From assembly GCF_905220565.1 (NCBI RefSeq), contig NC_059401.1, positions 3,373,001-3,437,000 of the forward strand: DNA of 64,000 bases, written 5' to 3'. Of the stretch, positions 52,075 to 64,000 are shown in pieces. Source of the DNA: Melitaea cinxia. Lineage: Eukaryota; Arthropoda; Insecta; Lepidoptera; Nymphalidae. The first letter of the stretch is position 1. Each line of letters begins with the position of its first letter. The notes under the pieces are model-generated. The model saw only the letters and a list, made by a program, of their open reading frames with translations, made no database searches and had not been told where the DNA came from. Position numbers and translations under genes: made by a program.

Positions 52075-53400
52075 TATATGGCATTAAGCACATATGATAA
52101 ATGTATACCTATACAGACAGAGAGAATATAGTAACGAGATCTAATTATTCTCTGTCGGATCAAAAAAGGTTCTCAAGGAAAAAAGAATAGGACCTCAACC
52201 GTCATCCAGCACGCAATATTTTCACAACTCTATCGAAAGGTACAAAAGACATCACAGCGGCGAGTAAAAGTAGCACTCGAAGTAATGCCATAACTCTGTT
52301 AGTCGACACTCAGACAAATGCGAGTGTCAAAAATACCGAGAGCTCCGCGTACCGGGCCTCTTGCTAAAACCCTCTCCTCATCAGACATTGTTCGTAGGTC
52401 GGGATAAAGTGGCTGTCAAGTGGTAGAGACGTGACGAGCAAAATATATCGACTATCGATTCGAGACTTATAGGAATTGTATATCATTAAAAGTGTAAAAA
52501 CATTTTTATATAAACTATAAAGTGTTTTTAAATTGAAAAAATAAATCTAGCAATTTTAGTGACGTTGTTGTCAAAACGTTTGCAGATATTCTGTGTATTA
52601 ATTAATCTAAGTAATCAAGTTTATTAAATAATAATAATGTAATATTTTGAGTAGTACTTCACTTCAAATTATAAAACAGCAATATAGCATAAATAATTTA
52701 TTAGATATGTACGTCGATATTCCAAAAAAATACAACTTGCCTAGCAATTGATCTTTTTTTCCGAGTCTTCCTTCGGATTAAGTGAGCACCTTTAAGATCC
52801 GCTGACTCGCCTACATATAAAAAACCTATAAACGACAGCCATTGGTATCGTCATCATCTTGAGATGATGGTTTTATAAAAAAAAAAAATCTTTCATGAAA
52901 TCGGTCAAGAACCTCTTTCGTGGAAGAAAAGCTTGCGATCAGTTTCAGCGAAGCGATATTTTATGCTTGTAGAAAAATAAATTTTTGTTCCGATAAAAAA
53001 AGTGCGTGTGTACAAACACATGTCAGAAGTGAGACTTCTTTGGCAAACATTTTTAAGTCTCGTTTATATTTATACAAATCTAAAGCTTTAGATTTCCGTT
53101 CCAGCGTCATCGACAAAAACGTTGTTGTTTCATGAAAATAAAAATAAAAAAACAAAAAAAATTACCCTCATGCGCCTAAAGGAGTATCACTTCGAAAAGT
53201 TCATTGTATAGTAAAAAATGCTTCTTTCTACTGAAATATTTACATACGTACAAAACTTTATTTGGTAAAAGAAAAAGTTTCTAAAATCAAACTTGTAATA
53301 AATACTTCCCTATTTTTATCTTACGTATTACAATTAGCGAAATCTGTGACATACTATGTTTAGTATTCATAAAAAATGGGCCAAAAAAAAAAAAAATCCT
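52075..53400. other. Upstream flank, nothing recognised
   Basis: The ORFs at 52920-53155 face each other over the same bases and are not supported. 52320-52450 is less AT-rich and repeat-free. Confidence 0.45.
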
Positions 53401-53640
53401 TCATAAAGTGTGAAAAGAATAACTAGTCACTATTGACCAACTTCTCCTTTATACTAGAAGAGAATTTTGGCGAAAAAGAAAAAAGTTGGTACTGTAACAA
53501 AATAACAGAACGACACGTATTCATTAAGTGTGAAAAGAATAACTGGTCACTATTGACCAACTTCTCCTTTATAATAGAAGAGAATTTTGGCAAAAAAGAA
53601 AAAAGTTGGTACTGTAACAAAATAACAGAACAACACGCAT
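53401..53640. repeat. 120-bp direct tandem duplication
   Basis: AAGTGTGAAAAGAATAACT starts at 53406 and again at 53526, with about six differences over 120 bp. Because 120 is a multiple of three, the duplicated frame stays open on both strands (53433-53687 plus, 53423-53620 minus), giving a 40-residue repeat in the translation. No protein family is recognisable. Confidence 0.85.
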
Positions 53641-53644
53641 CACT

Positions 53645-54150
53645 TTTGCAAGTTTTAATTGAATCTATTCTTTATTGCACTAAGTAATTTGACAATAGTC
53701 ATTATAATATAGGAAGTTGGCAAGGGCAAACTTATCTCTACAAGAGATCTCTTCCTGTCAACCCATGGTAGTGAGAAATTATGTGAACGCGGGGCAAAGA
53801 AGTGAAGGAATAGGAGGATAAAAATAATATATATAAAATACATACAAAGAAAATAGGCTTAGGTTGGTAATTTTTAACTAAATGCACTGAACGTGTGAAT
53901 GTATCGGACTCCCTTTTATGATCTCCTTATGCATCCCTAGGGTGATACGCCTTCCTTGTTAGGAAGTACTGTCCTTGTTACGAATCAAATAAAAATAAAC
54001 GGTGCATATGCGATGTGTTTTAATAACAATCTCACGCAGGTGTGTCCGACTTTGTTTCTTAAGAGTTTGACTTCATTTATTTTTATAACCTGCTTTTGCA
54101 TATTACAAAATAATTCGTTCAGTTTTGACACAAAACGTTTTACTTAAGAC
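53645..54150. other. Upstream flank, nothing recognised
   Basis: AT-rich. Small ORFs at 53655-53843 and 53956-54147 are unsupported. Confidence 0.45.
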
Positions 54151-54151
54151 T

Positions 54152-54360
54152 AGCTGTCCCGCAACTTCGTCCGCGTGTAATTTAACAAAAAAGTTATTGT
54201 TCAGTTCGCAGAGTGATAAAATAAATAAATTTCTAAAATAAAAGTAGCCTAAGTTACTTTTTATCACACCAGCTATCTACCAGTAAAAGTCCCGTCAAAA
54301 TCGGTCCAGCTGTTTCAGAGATTAGCCGGAACAAAGTGACCGACAGACAGACAGACATAA
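54152..54360 (-). repeat. CTAG-ended element with GACA microsatellite, copy E2
   Basis: ACTAGCTGTCCCGCAACTTC then GTCCGCGTGTAATTTAACAA, AGCCTAAGTTACTTTTTATC, GTCCAGCTGTTTCAGAGATT and GACCGACAGACAGACAGACA. It aligns end to end with E1 at 22606-22830. Confidence 0.75.
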
Positions 54361-54364
54361 ATTG

Positions 54365-55978
54365 TAAAAAAATTAATTTTAGTATATGTGCCGTGTATAC
54401 ATCTGTGAGGTACTGATTAAATAAATAACTAATTGCTAACATATAGACAAAAGTTATCTTAATAAGCTTCGTATATTTAAATGTCAATAAATAATGTCCA
54501 TCTCAGCAATTTACGTTAAAACAAATGAAACGAATACTTAAAAGATAGAACAAATAAATCTTCAAATCGAATCAGAAGATAGAAAGTTTTCAAGATTACA
54601 AGTCCTTCTTTAACTTAATACAAGTAAAATGCCCGCCGAATTTTAATATACTTCATACAACCCGATCCTTTATATAGATGAGTACGCTAGATGATATTGT
54701 AATTGAATGGGAGCCACAGCCTGCGGGCTCGAACGATGAAAATTGATAAAGTTTCCACGAAAATTCACTAGCCGTCTCGAACTTGCCGGCTCCGAAATTG
54801 AGATCAATTTTAATATATATCTAGTCGACCTAATAAATAAACTGTCTTTGATTATGTAAAACCGTGCCCCGATGTTGGGGAATTGTGGAAATTAGATTTA
54901 CTTGTAACTTATGCATTTAAAATAACTAATTTTCGATTTGTTTCAATTATAAACGATTTTAATTATTTTTATAACTTTTAATTATATCTGTTTCAATATT
55001 ACGAAAAAACTAAAGTTCTGTAAAATCTGATCTAAAATAACTTCGTTTTGAGCTAAAATCCTGTTTGAAGTAGAGATGTCGATAAACAATTTAAGAGACG
55101 ACCTTTAAACAAATAAAACCATTTGAAATCTTTTATTGCGTGTGTTTATTAAGACTTTTATCTAAGAACTGTAAGCGGTACAATAATATAGCTCTACGCG
55201 ATTTTTTATTACTTCTGAAGTTTATGTCTCGAATAAAAATATTTTAATTAACAGTACTATCAGGGGATAAGTCTTGATTAATTGTTAATTAAGAAAACAA
55301 CATCTTTCTTTCTTTTATTTGAAATTGAACGATTCTTTTAATTGGTTTATAAACTACATACATACATTTATATATAGTTGTACATACATTTATATATGTT
55401 GTTTGTATGTGTACAGAGCTAAAAAACCATTGGTTAAAAAATATATTTATAAGGAGACTTAACCAATTTTTGCACGTAATTGAAATGTAGAACAAAATAC
55501 TATATTTAGTAATAATATAAACATAAAATTGAATTTGTTCGCTCGTCCTACTTTCACGCTCCGATACGGAAATTAATCGACGTGAAATTTCGCGCCTACA
55601 TTTACGGAAATATAACAATTTATTTTACGTTCACGAAATTTTAAAAGTTAATAAAAACACTCGAAAAAATGTAAATTTGTGATATTAATTATTACTTCTA
55701 AAATAAAATTACGTGTAGCCTATTTAGTATTTTACGATAGTATTTAACGGAATAACAGAAATATAGCGAGGGTTCTACGCAGATTGCTACGTCGTAGACG
55801 TCGATATACGTTAAGTTAACAAGGAATAATTTTATTAATTGTTACGGTGCGTCATTAAGATCAAATATATTTTATTCTTATACATTGTAGAAGTTCGTTT
55901 ATCTTAATATTTGTTATATTAAAACAAAAATCACCTTTTGGACATTAATGATTCGAAAATACTAATAATGAAGTTCAT
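54365..55978. other. Upstream flank, nothing recognised
   Basis: 54710-54800 (GGGAGCCACAGCCTGCGGGC, CTAGCCGTCTCGAACTTGCC) is a repeat-free, GC-richer patch. The minus ORF 55289-55618 (109 codons) has no family signature. Confidence 0.45.
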
Positions 55979-56304
55979 CATTCCAGCCTATTGCAGTCTA
56001 CTGCTGGACATAGGCTTCCACAAGTTCGCGCCAAAAATGCGCGAACCCATGTGTTTTACCCATAGTCACCACGCTGGACAGGCGGGTTGGTGACCGCAGG
56101 GCTGGCTTTCTCGCACCGAAGACGCTGCTGCCCGTCTTCGGCCTGTGTGTTTGAAAGCCAGCAGTTGGATGGTTATCCCGCCATCGGTCGGCTTGTTAAG
56201 TTCCAAGGTGGTAGTGGAACCTTGTTATCCCTTAGTCGCCTCTTACGACACCCACGGGAAGAGAGGGGGTGGCAATATTCTTTGGTGCCGTAGCCACACA
56301 GCAA
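55979..56304 (-). repeat. Family B repeat, best-preserved full copy B6 (reverse)
   Basis: CATTCCAGCCTATTGCAGTC, CACCGAAGACGCTGCTGCCC, AGCAGTTGGATGGTTATCCC, CTTAGTCGCCTCTTACGACA and GGTGCCGTAGCCACACAGCA. The 68-codon plus ORF 56087-56293 is a repeat frame. It has the opposite orientation to B1, B2, B3 and B7. Confidence 0.85.
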
Positions 56305-56309
56305 TAGTA

Positions 56310-58424
56310 AATCAGCAATAATGAAGTTATTGGACGCTAATAACGGTTTCATGACCGGAGTCTACAGTACCCTCTCACCTCTCACACCGGTTACGCTGTA
56401 ATGGCCAGTAGGGCCAACAGTAACAATCATTACGAAAAAAAAAAGCTAGCAACATGATTTGAAGTTTGAGAGTACGTTTAAATGCTTTCCTTTCAATTAA
56501 TTTAATAGTATTTTTTTTTTAACTTTTTTGTTCAAGTAACTAAGCTATTTGATATTGATGTGATTATTAAACAGAACAGAAATGAAATTTATTAAACAGA
56601 AACAGAAAACAGAAAATATTTTACAATTTCAGACATATAGTTGTAGTTACGTTATAAAATACAGACAAAACAGTATATATGTAAGGAAGCTCTATTTCTA
56701 ATCTATTCATTACGTATTTCCTTAATCCTTTAATCATATTTAGTTCATTCATAGGTTCATAAGTTTTAAAATCTATGATGACCATACAATAATTCTAACA
56801 CATTGAACAATAATTGTTCACTATTTAGTAATCAAATTTACGTATGACACAATTTAGATAATTAATTCATCATTTCGAATTACATTAGCGCAGCGGATAT
56901 TTAGAGAAAGGAATAGCCGAGGATAAGTCACGTCGAGTTTTTTCCTTTCGAATGAATGGAATTTTAATTAGAGGGACGTTAATTAAGGTGGCTTAAGGAT
57001 GCGCCACTTCAAGCTTTTTCACAGGCAAGTTTTTTTTCTCCTTTCGTTTAATTTGTCGGATAGGAATGCCGCCAGTTGATTTTGTAATTAAATTCGCGTA
57101 CTGTGCAATTGTTCACTGATAATAATTAAGCTGTATTTAATTTTATATTATCTTTCTACTTCTGTTCATTGGCTATTTGGATACAAAAATATTTTACTGT
57201 TTCGTTTAATCGTTATTCTATCTGTTGGTATAAAAAGTTACTGGAATTCATTTCTGATTTATATCAGAAGAAGGTTAAAATTTGTTTCAATACGTTAATT
57301 TTGAAAGTTAGCAGTTTCATTTGAAATTGTTTCGAGTTTTGGCAAATTGTTTGTTGAAAAATCTAAACGTGACAATTGTATTATACGAGTACATTAATAC
57401 GCACATAAAGTGATAATACTTTAACATCCTACGCCGTTACGTTCATTTATACTACTTTGAGTAATATTCGCATTATATTACGAAAATATTTTTGTTACAG
57501 CTTTTTTTTTTAAATTAAAAACAATGTGTTACGATTTTAATTTGTATTACGATTATTTCGAACAAATGAAAATGGAGCCTATAGTTGTAATTACAGTTAA
57601 TTTATACAGGTATTTTTTGTAGTTTATATTACTTATCGGATTTATTACGATATTTTTGAGAACATTACACTTAAAAAAGAGAAATAAGCGAATGTTGCTA
57701 ATTAGTTTATACCACATTGCATCGCGTAGCTTTGCTTACCTTAGTTGAAAAAAAAAACAAGTAATAATTACAATACAATACAAATATACTTTATTGTACA
57801 ACCAGATTCAATACATGTAACATATAATAAAAAGAAACAAGCAATAAAAAAATAACAAAAAAAAAAAAGAAATGTAAGGCGGTCTTATCGCTAAAGAGCA
57901 ATCTCTTCTCTTCTTCCAGACAACCTTTAGAAAAAGGACGATAATTCAGCGTTCAACAAGCGTAGAACCGATCTGAATAATTATCGAATTTTATGTTCAA
58001 AACAATTATTAATTAAAAATAGCACTAAAAAGGTAGAGTGACGTCTTCGTTGCATAAATATACTCTAAGATATGACAGAAACGAGCCGGAACTCAAATCT
58101 TAAGAACTGTCAAAAACATACCTACGAACTTGTAGTTAATTTCAGATACATCGTCATTTAAAAATAGGAGCGCCATTTTTGCTATCTCCTAGGATGCACT
58201 CTATCGGTATAATGGCGGTATTAATTGCAGAGTTGTTTGTCGGAACTGGATTAATGATCAGAACCCAGACTTAGAACTAAGTAGTATCCACACTAGCGAA
58301 AACAAGAGATCGACTTTCTTTGGAACTAGAGACGGCTTGAATTTATTGCGTTTATTATCGGTATTTTAACAAAGGAAGAGCGATTTCGTTACAATATTTA
58401 TACTTGCTGTTTTCTATACTTTTT
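56310..58424. other. Upstream flank, nothing recognised
   Basis: 2 kb of AT-rich DNA with an A-rich run near 57770. No ORF or repeat family supported. Confidence 0.45.
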
Positions 58425-58600
58425 TTTTTACGTGGGGAAAATCCATCATGGATACTCTCCAGCACGGGGGCGCCAGAGGGTTATGTCAGACTCCTACTGA
58501 CTAAAAACCCACAACGTGTGAGCAGTCATCCGCCTAGGTGGGGCGAGATGGGGTCGCGCTAGAATTCACCACCTCGCCCCGGCGGTACTGTTTTCTATAA
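58425..58600 (+). repeat. Lepidopteran interspersed repeat fragment
   Basis: TTACGTGGGGAAAATCCATC, GGATACTCTCCAGCACGGGG and GTCAGACTCCTACTGACTAA then GGTCGCGCTAGAATTCACCA and CGCCCCGGCGG form a block I recognise as recurrent in Lepidoptera. Single copy here. Confidence 0.5.
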
Positions 58601-58659
58601 CTAGGTTAGCTATAAAGATTTATAAGTTTATATATTTAAATACTGTGATAACGTACCTC

Positions 58660-58692
58660 ACATACACATACACACATACACACACACACATA
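58660..58692. repeat. (CA)n/(CATA)n microsatellite
   Basis: ACATACACATACACACATAC then ACACACACACATA. Confidence 0.85.
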
Positions 58693-58699
58693 AACGACA

Positions 58700-59888
58700 C
58701 ATATGCAAACTTTATGTGTAGACGTTAAGTTGCGATTGGCTAAAGTTAGCTTATATTCGCATTTTCCATCAAGATAACGACCCAAACGTAGTTGTGGGAT
58801 TGTTCATATCGTGTGAGCGATGGGGTTGTACAGACTCGATTGTGTAATAGTTTGCACTTCATAATTGGTTGAATTTAAATCTCCAACTGTGTAAGATTCT
58901 TAAGTCGGGAATATAACATTCAGTTATATTAAATTTTCAATAATTTTTTTCTATAAAAATTATATATTTTTATTTTTAAAGTTATGAATGAATAATTGTA
59001 CGAAATCAGTCTCAAGACTGATAGTACTTGAAATCATTACATACATACAACATCATGATTGCGTAAAAATGCAAATTTAACACGGATAATAATGAAACGT
59101 GAGTTAGTTCAGAGCACGCAGCGCAAAAACTGCACTCCAAACTTAAACTACGCCGAATTTTTTCCTCGAATTAAACATACAAGCAACTATTTGCATAAAG
59201 CCGGTCGGTGGACGTTAAAAATTTTACACCGCGTAATAAAATTTATTCCGACGCGGTACTTACAAGTGTATAAAAAAAGAAGAAAAAAACGGACGTCCTG
59301 GGTCACACTGTTTTTATAATAAGTCCTAATTCCGTTCCCGAAACGTAATACAAAGAAAATGAAGTTATTTTTTCAACTTCTTACATTATGTAGATACGTA
59401 CTGTTTGAATTATTTTTTTAAGCAATAAAGGTCGGATCGGGAGCTCGTCGAAAAATCTTCCCTTAGAGGGAGGGATATAGTCGTATTGGTTGGCTTAAGT
59501 CACGAGGTGCTGTGTAAATATTGGAATCTGGTTGTTTTTGGTAATCTACGTTTTTAATACCCTCCAGTGCCTTAATCCACAACCCGCTTATACTTTTATA
59601 TTATTTATATAATAATAATAATCTCTTATTTTTTTATATTACTTTTAAAAAATATACACATGATACTAATTTTGTAGCTATAATTCCCTAAATTAAGACA
59701 AAAAATTAAAACGATAAACTTAGTAAAGTTAAATAAAAATGAAGAAGATTTACTCATTTAGTATTCTTTTTAGATCTTTTTTAAACCGGTTTTTGCTAAT
59801 AACAAATTTATCCTTATCACAACTTTTTAAACAATAACAATTAAAAATTTAAATAAAATAACTTGATATAATAAAACTTGTAGATATA
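58700..59888. other. Upstream flank, no supported gene
   Basis: The plus ORF 59059-59319 (86 codons, Lys/Arg-rich) has no domain I recognise. 59440-59510 is less AT-rich. Confidence 0.45.
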
Positions 59889-60118
59889 CGCTTCAGCCTG
59901 TAATATGCCACTACTGGGTATAGGCCTCTTTCCCCATATAGGAGAAGGATCAGAGCTTAATCCACCACGCTGCTCTAATGCCGGTTGGCGGATATATTCT
60001 CTACTATGAGTAACGATCTCTATCAGGTGTACATGATAACAACCGGGACCGACGGCTTAACGTGCTCTCCGAGGCACGGTGGGTAGACCCACAAAGACTG
60101 CAAAGACACCCAGACCCG
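59889..60118 (-). repeat. SINE family A copy A8 (reverse)
   Basis: ACGCTTCAGCCTGTAATATG, GTATAGGCCTCTTTCCCCAT, GAAGGATCAGAGCTTAATCC, CCACGCTGCTCTAATGCCGG and AACCGGGACCGACGGCTTAA then CTCTCCGAGGCACGGTGGG. The tRNA-like head is missing. Confidence 0.85.
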
Positions 60119-60409
60119 GTATCCTTATCACATAATCTATTATTATACATTTTGCATGCACGTCGTATTAAGCTATTGACAGTATAGTACGTCCAATTTT
60201 TAGGTATTATAAATAAATCCCTTTTGCGGATATTTCAAGCCTCAAATAAAAATTTCGATTGTGACCTAAATACACCTCTGCCATATAAGATAGTATCATT
60301 TAAAGATATTGTAATAAAACACATCAAAATAGACATATATATTTAGCATTTTGCTTCATGTCCAGATTTTTATTCTCCTTTTTAAAACTACCCACCGTTT
60401 TGGAACAAA

Positions 60410-63112
60410 AAAAAATATTTGATTTCGAAATAGTGTCACAAAAAAAATTGTCAAATACTTTCCTTAACGATCAATAATTTTACAGTAAAACTGTTATGTG
60501 TAATCTATTAAAGAATAATGAATCCTGATCGACTGTACGATGGCTGACTAAACTATACCTAGTAGATGCTTAACTGTTAACGTTAAAAAAACTAGGCGCT
60601 CTGAAATTTTACCTTCCGACAATATTTACATCCAACAGAAGTTAGAAGAATGAATTTTTTGAAAAAAACTGTATAAGTATTTGTACGTAAGTAAATATTT
60701 GTCTAAGTGAAAGATATAAAAAAATATCGAATTTTTAATTTAAATAAAGACGTGATTAAATGATTTCGAGCTTTTTGCTTTTGAACCTTGTATTATTGAC
60801 CGTACGAAAAAAAAAAAACATTATAACGTAGTATACTTAAAAAATTTATAAAATTTACCTACAAGCGATACGACGGCGATTGATTTCTAAAATATTATAT
60901 AAATTAAACCAAGTCGTTTCCGGTATTGTTTACACGACATAATGGTTACATTTTAACGTTTAATTTGTTAAGATGGCTACTTCTTATGTATGATTGGTGA
61001 CTGTTGATTTTTATACATTTTAAATATTTTTTTTTTTTAATATTGGAATGTAACGCTTCTTTTTGCATGTGGTGTTCACCTTAATAAATTGTAACACTTA
61101 GCTCTAAAGTATTTATTAAGATTAGGTTTACGTTATTGTGTAATTAGTGTTAACAATTACTGGTGATCCTAAAATAAATAAATAAATAAATAAATAAATA
61201 AATGTTTGTTTTGTTCAAGTTATACATATAATAAGGAAATGTTGCGATTTCTTGTTATAATCTCTTCAGCACGTCTATTTGTATTCAGGACAGAACAAGA
61301 CAATTAACGGAAAAAATATTTGATTTCGAAATAGTGTCACAAAAAAAATTGTCAAATACTTTCCTTAACGATCAATAATTTTACAGTAAAACTGTTATGT
61401 GTAATCTATTAAAGAATAATGAATCCTGATCGACTGTACGATGGCTGACTAAACTATACCTAGTAGATGCTTAACTGTTAACGTTAAAAAAACTAGGCGC
61501 TCTGAAATTTTACCTTCCGACAATATTTACATCCAACAGAAGTTAGAAGAATGAATTTTTTGAAAAAAACTGTATAAGTATTTGTACGTAAGTAAATATT
61601 TGTCTAAGTGAAAGATATAAAAAAATATCGAATTTTTAATTTAAATAAAGACGTGATTAAATGATTTCGAGCTTTTTGCTTTTGAACCTTGTATTATTGA
61701 CCGTACGAAAAAAAAAAAACATTATAACGTAGTATACTTAAAAAATTTATAAAATTTACCTACAAGCGATACGACGGCGATTGATTTCTAAAATATTATA
61801 TAAATTAAACCAAGTCGTTTCCGGTATTGTTTACACGACATAATGGTTACATTTTAACGTTTAATTTGTTAAGATGGCTACTTCTTATGTATGATTGGTG
61901 ACTGTTGATTTTTATACATTTTAAATATTTTTTTTTTTTAATATTGGAATGTAACGCTTCTTTTTGCATGTGGTGTTCACCTTAATAAATTGTAACACTT
62001 AGCTCTAAAGTATTTATTAAGATTAGGTTTACGTTATTGTGTAATTAGTGTTAACAATTACTGGTGATCCTAAAATAAATAAATAAATAAATAAATAAAT
62101 AAATGTTTGTTTTGTTCAAGTTATACATATAATAAGGAAATGTTGCGATTTCTTGTTATAATCTCTTCAGCACGTCTATTTGTATTCAGGACAGAACAAG
62201 ACAATTAACGGAAAAAATATTTGATTTCGAAATAGTGTCACAAAAAAAATTGTCAAATACTTTCCTTAACGATCAATAATTTTACAGTAAAACTGTTATG
62301 TGTAATCTATTAAAGAATAATGAATCCTGATCGACTGTACGATGGCTGACTAAACTATACCTAGTAGATGCTTAACTGTTAACGTTAAAAAAACTAGGCG
62401 CTCTGAAATTTTACCTTCCGACAATATTTACATCCAACAGAAGTTAGAAGAATGAATTTTTTGAAAAAAACTGTATAAGTATTTGTACGTAAGTAAATAT
62501 TTGTCTAAGTGAAAGATATAAAAAAATATCGAATTTTTAATTTAAATAAAGACGTGATTAAATGATTTCGAGCTTTTTGCTTTTGAACCTTGTATTATTG
62601 ACCGTACGAAAAAAAAAAAACATTATAACGTAGTATACTTAAAAAATTTATAAAATTTACCTACAAGCGATACGACGGCGATTGATTTCTAAAATATTAT
62701 ATAAATTAAACCAAGTCGTTTCCGGTATTGTTTACACGACATAATGGTTACATTTTAACGTTTAATTTGTTAAGATGGCTACTTCTTATGTATGATTGGT
62801 GACTGTTGATTTTTATACATTTTAAATATTTTTTTTTTTTAATATTGGAATGTAACGCTTCTTTTTGCATGTGGTGTTCACCTTAATAAATTGTAACACT
62901 TAGCTCTAAAGTATTTATTAAGATTAGGTTTACGTTATTGTGTAATTAGTGTTAACAATTACTGGTGATCCTAAAATAAATAAATAAATAAATAAATAAA
63001 TAAATGTTTGTTTTGTTCAAGTTATACATATAATAAGGAAATGTTGCGATTTCTTGTTATAATCTCTTCAGCACATCTATTTGTATTCAGGACAGAACAA
63101 GACAATTAACGG
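60410..63112. repeat. 901-bp tandem repeat, three near-identical units
   Basis: Units are 60410-61310, 61311-62211 and 62212-63112. GATTTCGAAATAGTGTCACA starts at 60421, 61322 and 62223, and the period is 901 throughout. The T12 run, the A12 run and the (AAAT)n microsatellite have identical lengths in all three. The one difference I saw is G to A at 63075 (against 61273 and 62174). No ORF of note. The end of each unit (TGGTGATCCTAAAATAAATA and on) looks like a LINE-type A-rich tail. Confidence 0.95.
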
Positions 63113-63328
63113 AAACTTCTGCTCATGATGGCAATTAAACTTAGTCACAATCTCTGTTAACGACGTTTGAATGGCAAAGAAGATTCATGAACTTGAACAT
63201 GCGGCATTTAATTAGATGCTTCTAACTCTTCAGCAAAAAGAATAATTTGAAAGAGATGATAAGGAATCAAACGCCATTTTTAAATATAATAGCAATACAT
63301 TGAAGATATTTTAAATTTACACTTATAT
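63113..63328. other. Spacer, nothing recognised
   Basis: Unique-looking DNA between the 901-bp array and repeat B7. Confidence 0.4.
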
Positions 63329-63455
63329 AGCGGTCACCAACGCGCCTGCCCAGCGTGGTGACTATGGGCAAAACACATGAGTTCACGCCATTTTTGGCGT
63401 GAACTTGTGGAGGCCTATGTCCAGTAGTGGACTGCGTAAGGCTGCTGTGATACTT
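63329..63455 (+). repeat. Family B repeat, 3' fragment B7
   Basis: CCTGCCCAGCGTGGTGACTA, AAACACATGAGTTCACGCCA and GTGGAGGCCTATGTCCAGTA then GTGGACTGCGTAAGGC. The 5' half is missing. The minus ORF 63267-63485 is a repeat frame. Confidence 0.8.
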
Positions 63456-63459
63456 ATAT

Positions 63460-64000
63460 AACATGTCTCTTTCAAATCGCGACACACGTTATCGTCTGGA
63501 TAATTTAATTTAGCACAAAATTGCAAAGAAAACAATTGAATTCCATCAAATAAAAACAAATTAAAACTTGCGATCTTCCGTAATAAATAATTACGGCTTC
63601 CGTCGCCCGGAAACTTATACTTGCACCGATGTGCGAAGGGCGAGACAGTGATAATGTTTATGGTCGAAGTTCACTTAACTGCCCCGTTCTTCGCGGACTG
63701 CGACGAACAATTTTTTTTTCTTCACTCAAAAACCTACTCTATTTACTGAGGAATAAGGATCAGTCGATGTGAAATTATAGTGACGGTGACAATTTGTTTC
63801 GAACGACTGTTAAGAGTTTTCGAGATTGGGTATTATTGTCGGCGTTGCGAGTTTTCGCTTCTTGTAAACTTTCGTACACGCTAAGTTGAGTTCAGATGAC
63901 GCCTCTAAAATTTTCCTACGAAGTTGACATTTTGTTTTTGGCTAATTGGAAAGTCTGCAAGGCGGGGAAATTGTGTAATAATTTCTTTATGGTCTTTGTG
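63460..64000. other. Repeat-free, less AT-rich end of window
   Basis: 63595-63710 (CCGTCGCCCGGAAACTTATA, GAAGGGCGAGACAGTG, TCTTCGCGGACTGCGACG) and 63740-63990 contain no repeat I recognise and no long ORF. A conserved non-coding element or the edge of another exon is possible. Confidence 0.35.

Noticed and set aside
55289..55618. 109-codon minus ORF
   Set aside because: No domain, AT-rich codon content, no promoter or splice evidence.
56087..56293. ORF with repeated motifs also seen at 7716-7946, 14735-14989 and 63267-63485
   Set aside because: All four are frames through the same family B interspersed repeat, in different orientations; their similarity comes from the repeat, not from a protein family.
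60410..63112. CRISPR-like array
   Set aside because: Units are 901 bp and directly adjacent, with no short repeat and spacer structure, in a eukaryotic genome.

Overview
This is gene-poor, AT-rich eukaryotic DNA. It reads as a lepidopteran (moth or butterfly) genome window, because it is full of interspersed repeats I recognise as typical of Lepidoptera. These include tRNA-headed SINEs, LINE 3' ends, elements ending in CTAG/T, and terminal-inverted-repeat elements beginning AACCGACTTC. There are no bacterial features, no ribosomal RNA and no intact tRNA gene. The open reading frames (longest 123 codons) are nearly all chance ORFs or frames inside repeats.

The one real gene is on the minus strand: the 5' half of a Bruno/CELF-family RNA-binding protein gene, closest by eye to Drosophila arrest/bruno (bru1) and vertebrate CELF1/2. 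I assembled four coding exons by hand, all in phase: 36878-36745 (start codon), 18218-18119, 12890-12770 and 8331-8249. Together they encode 146 residues: a low-complexity N-terminus with two poly-Asn runs, then most of RRM1 with RNP2 MFVGQV and RNP1 KGCCFVTF, the latter split by an intron. The introns are 18.5, 5.2 and 4.4 kb. The fourth intron runs off the left edge, so the end of RRM1, RRM2, the linker and RRM3 lie outside. A GC-rich leader with three GATA motifs (one a perfect palindrome) and a TATA-like box precedes the start codon and looks like a promoter.

Layout: 1-8248 is intron 4 with SINE and LINE tails. 8249-18218 holds exons 4, 3 and 2 among repeats, including an inverted pair of one repeat in intron 2. 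18219-36744 is intron 1, with three copies of an internally tandem element and relics of SINEs. 36745-37101 is the first coding exon and putative promoter. 37102-64000 is upstream sequence, either intergenic or the intron of a longer transcript. It carries a LINE zinc-finger relic, many SINE fragments, a 120-bp duplication, and a striking 901-bp unit repeated three times almost perfectly (60410-63112).

I found no unmistakable new multi-gene system. The most interesting signals are the exact 901-bp triplication, the TIR element built of 142/175-bp internal units, the inverted repeats flanking Bruno exons (possible dsRNA or circular RNA), and the GATA palindrome in the putative promoter.
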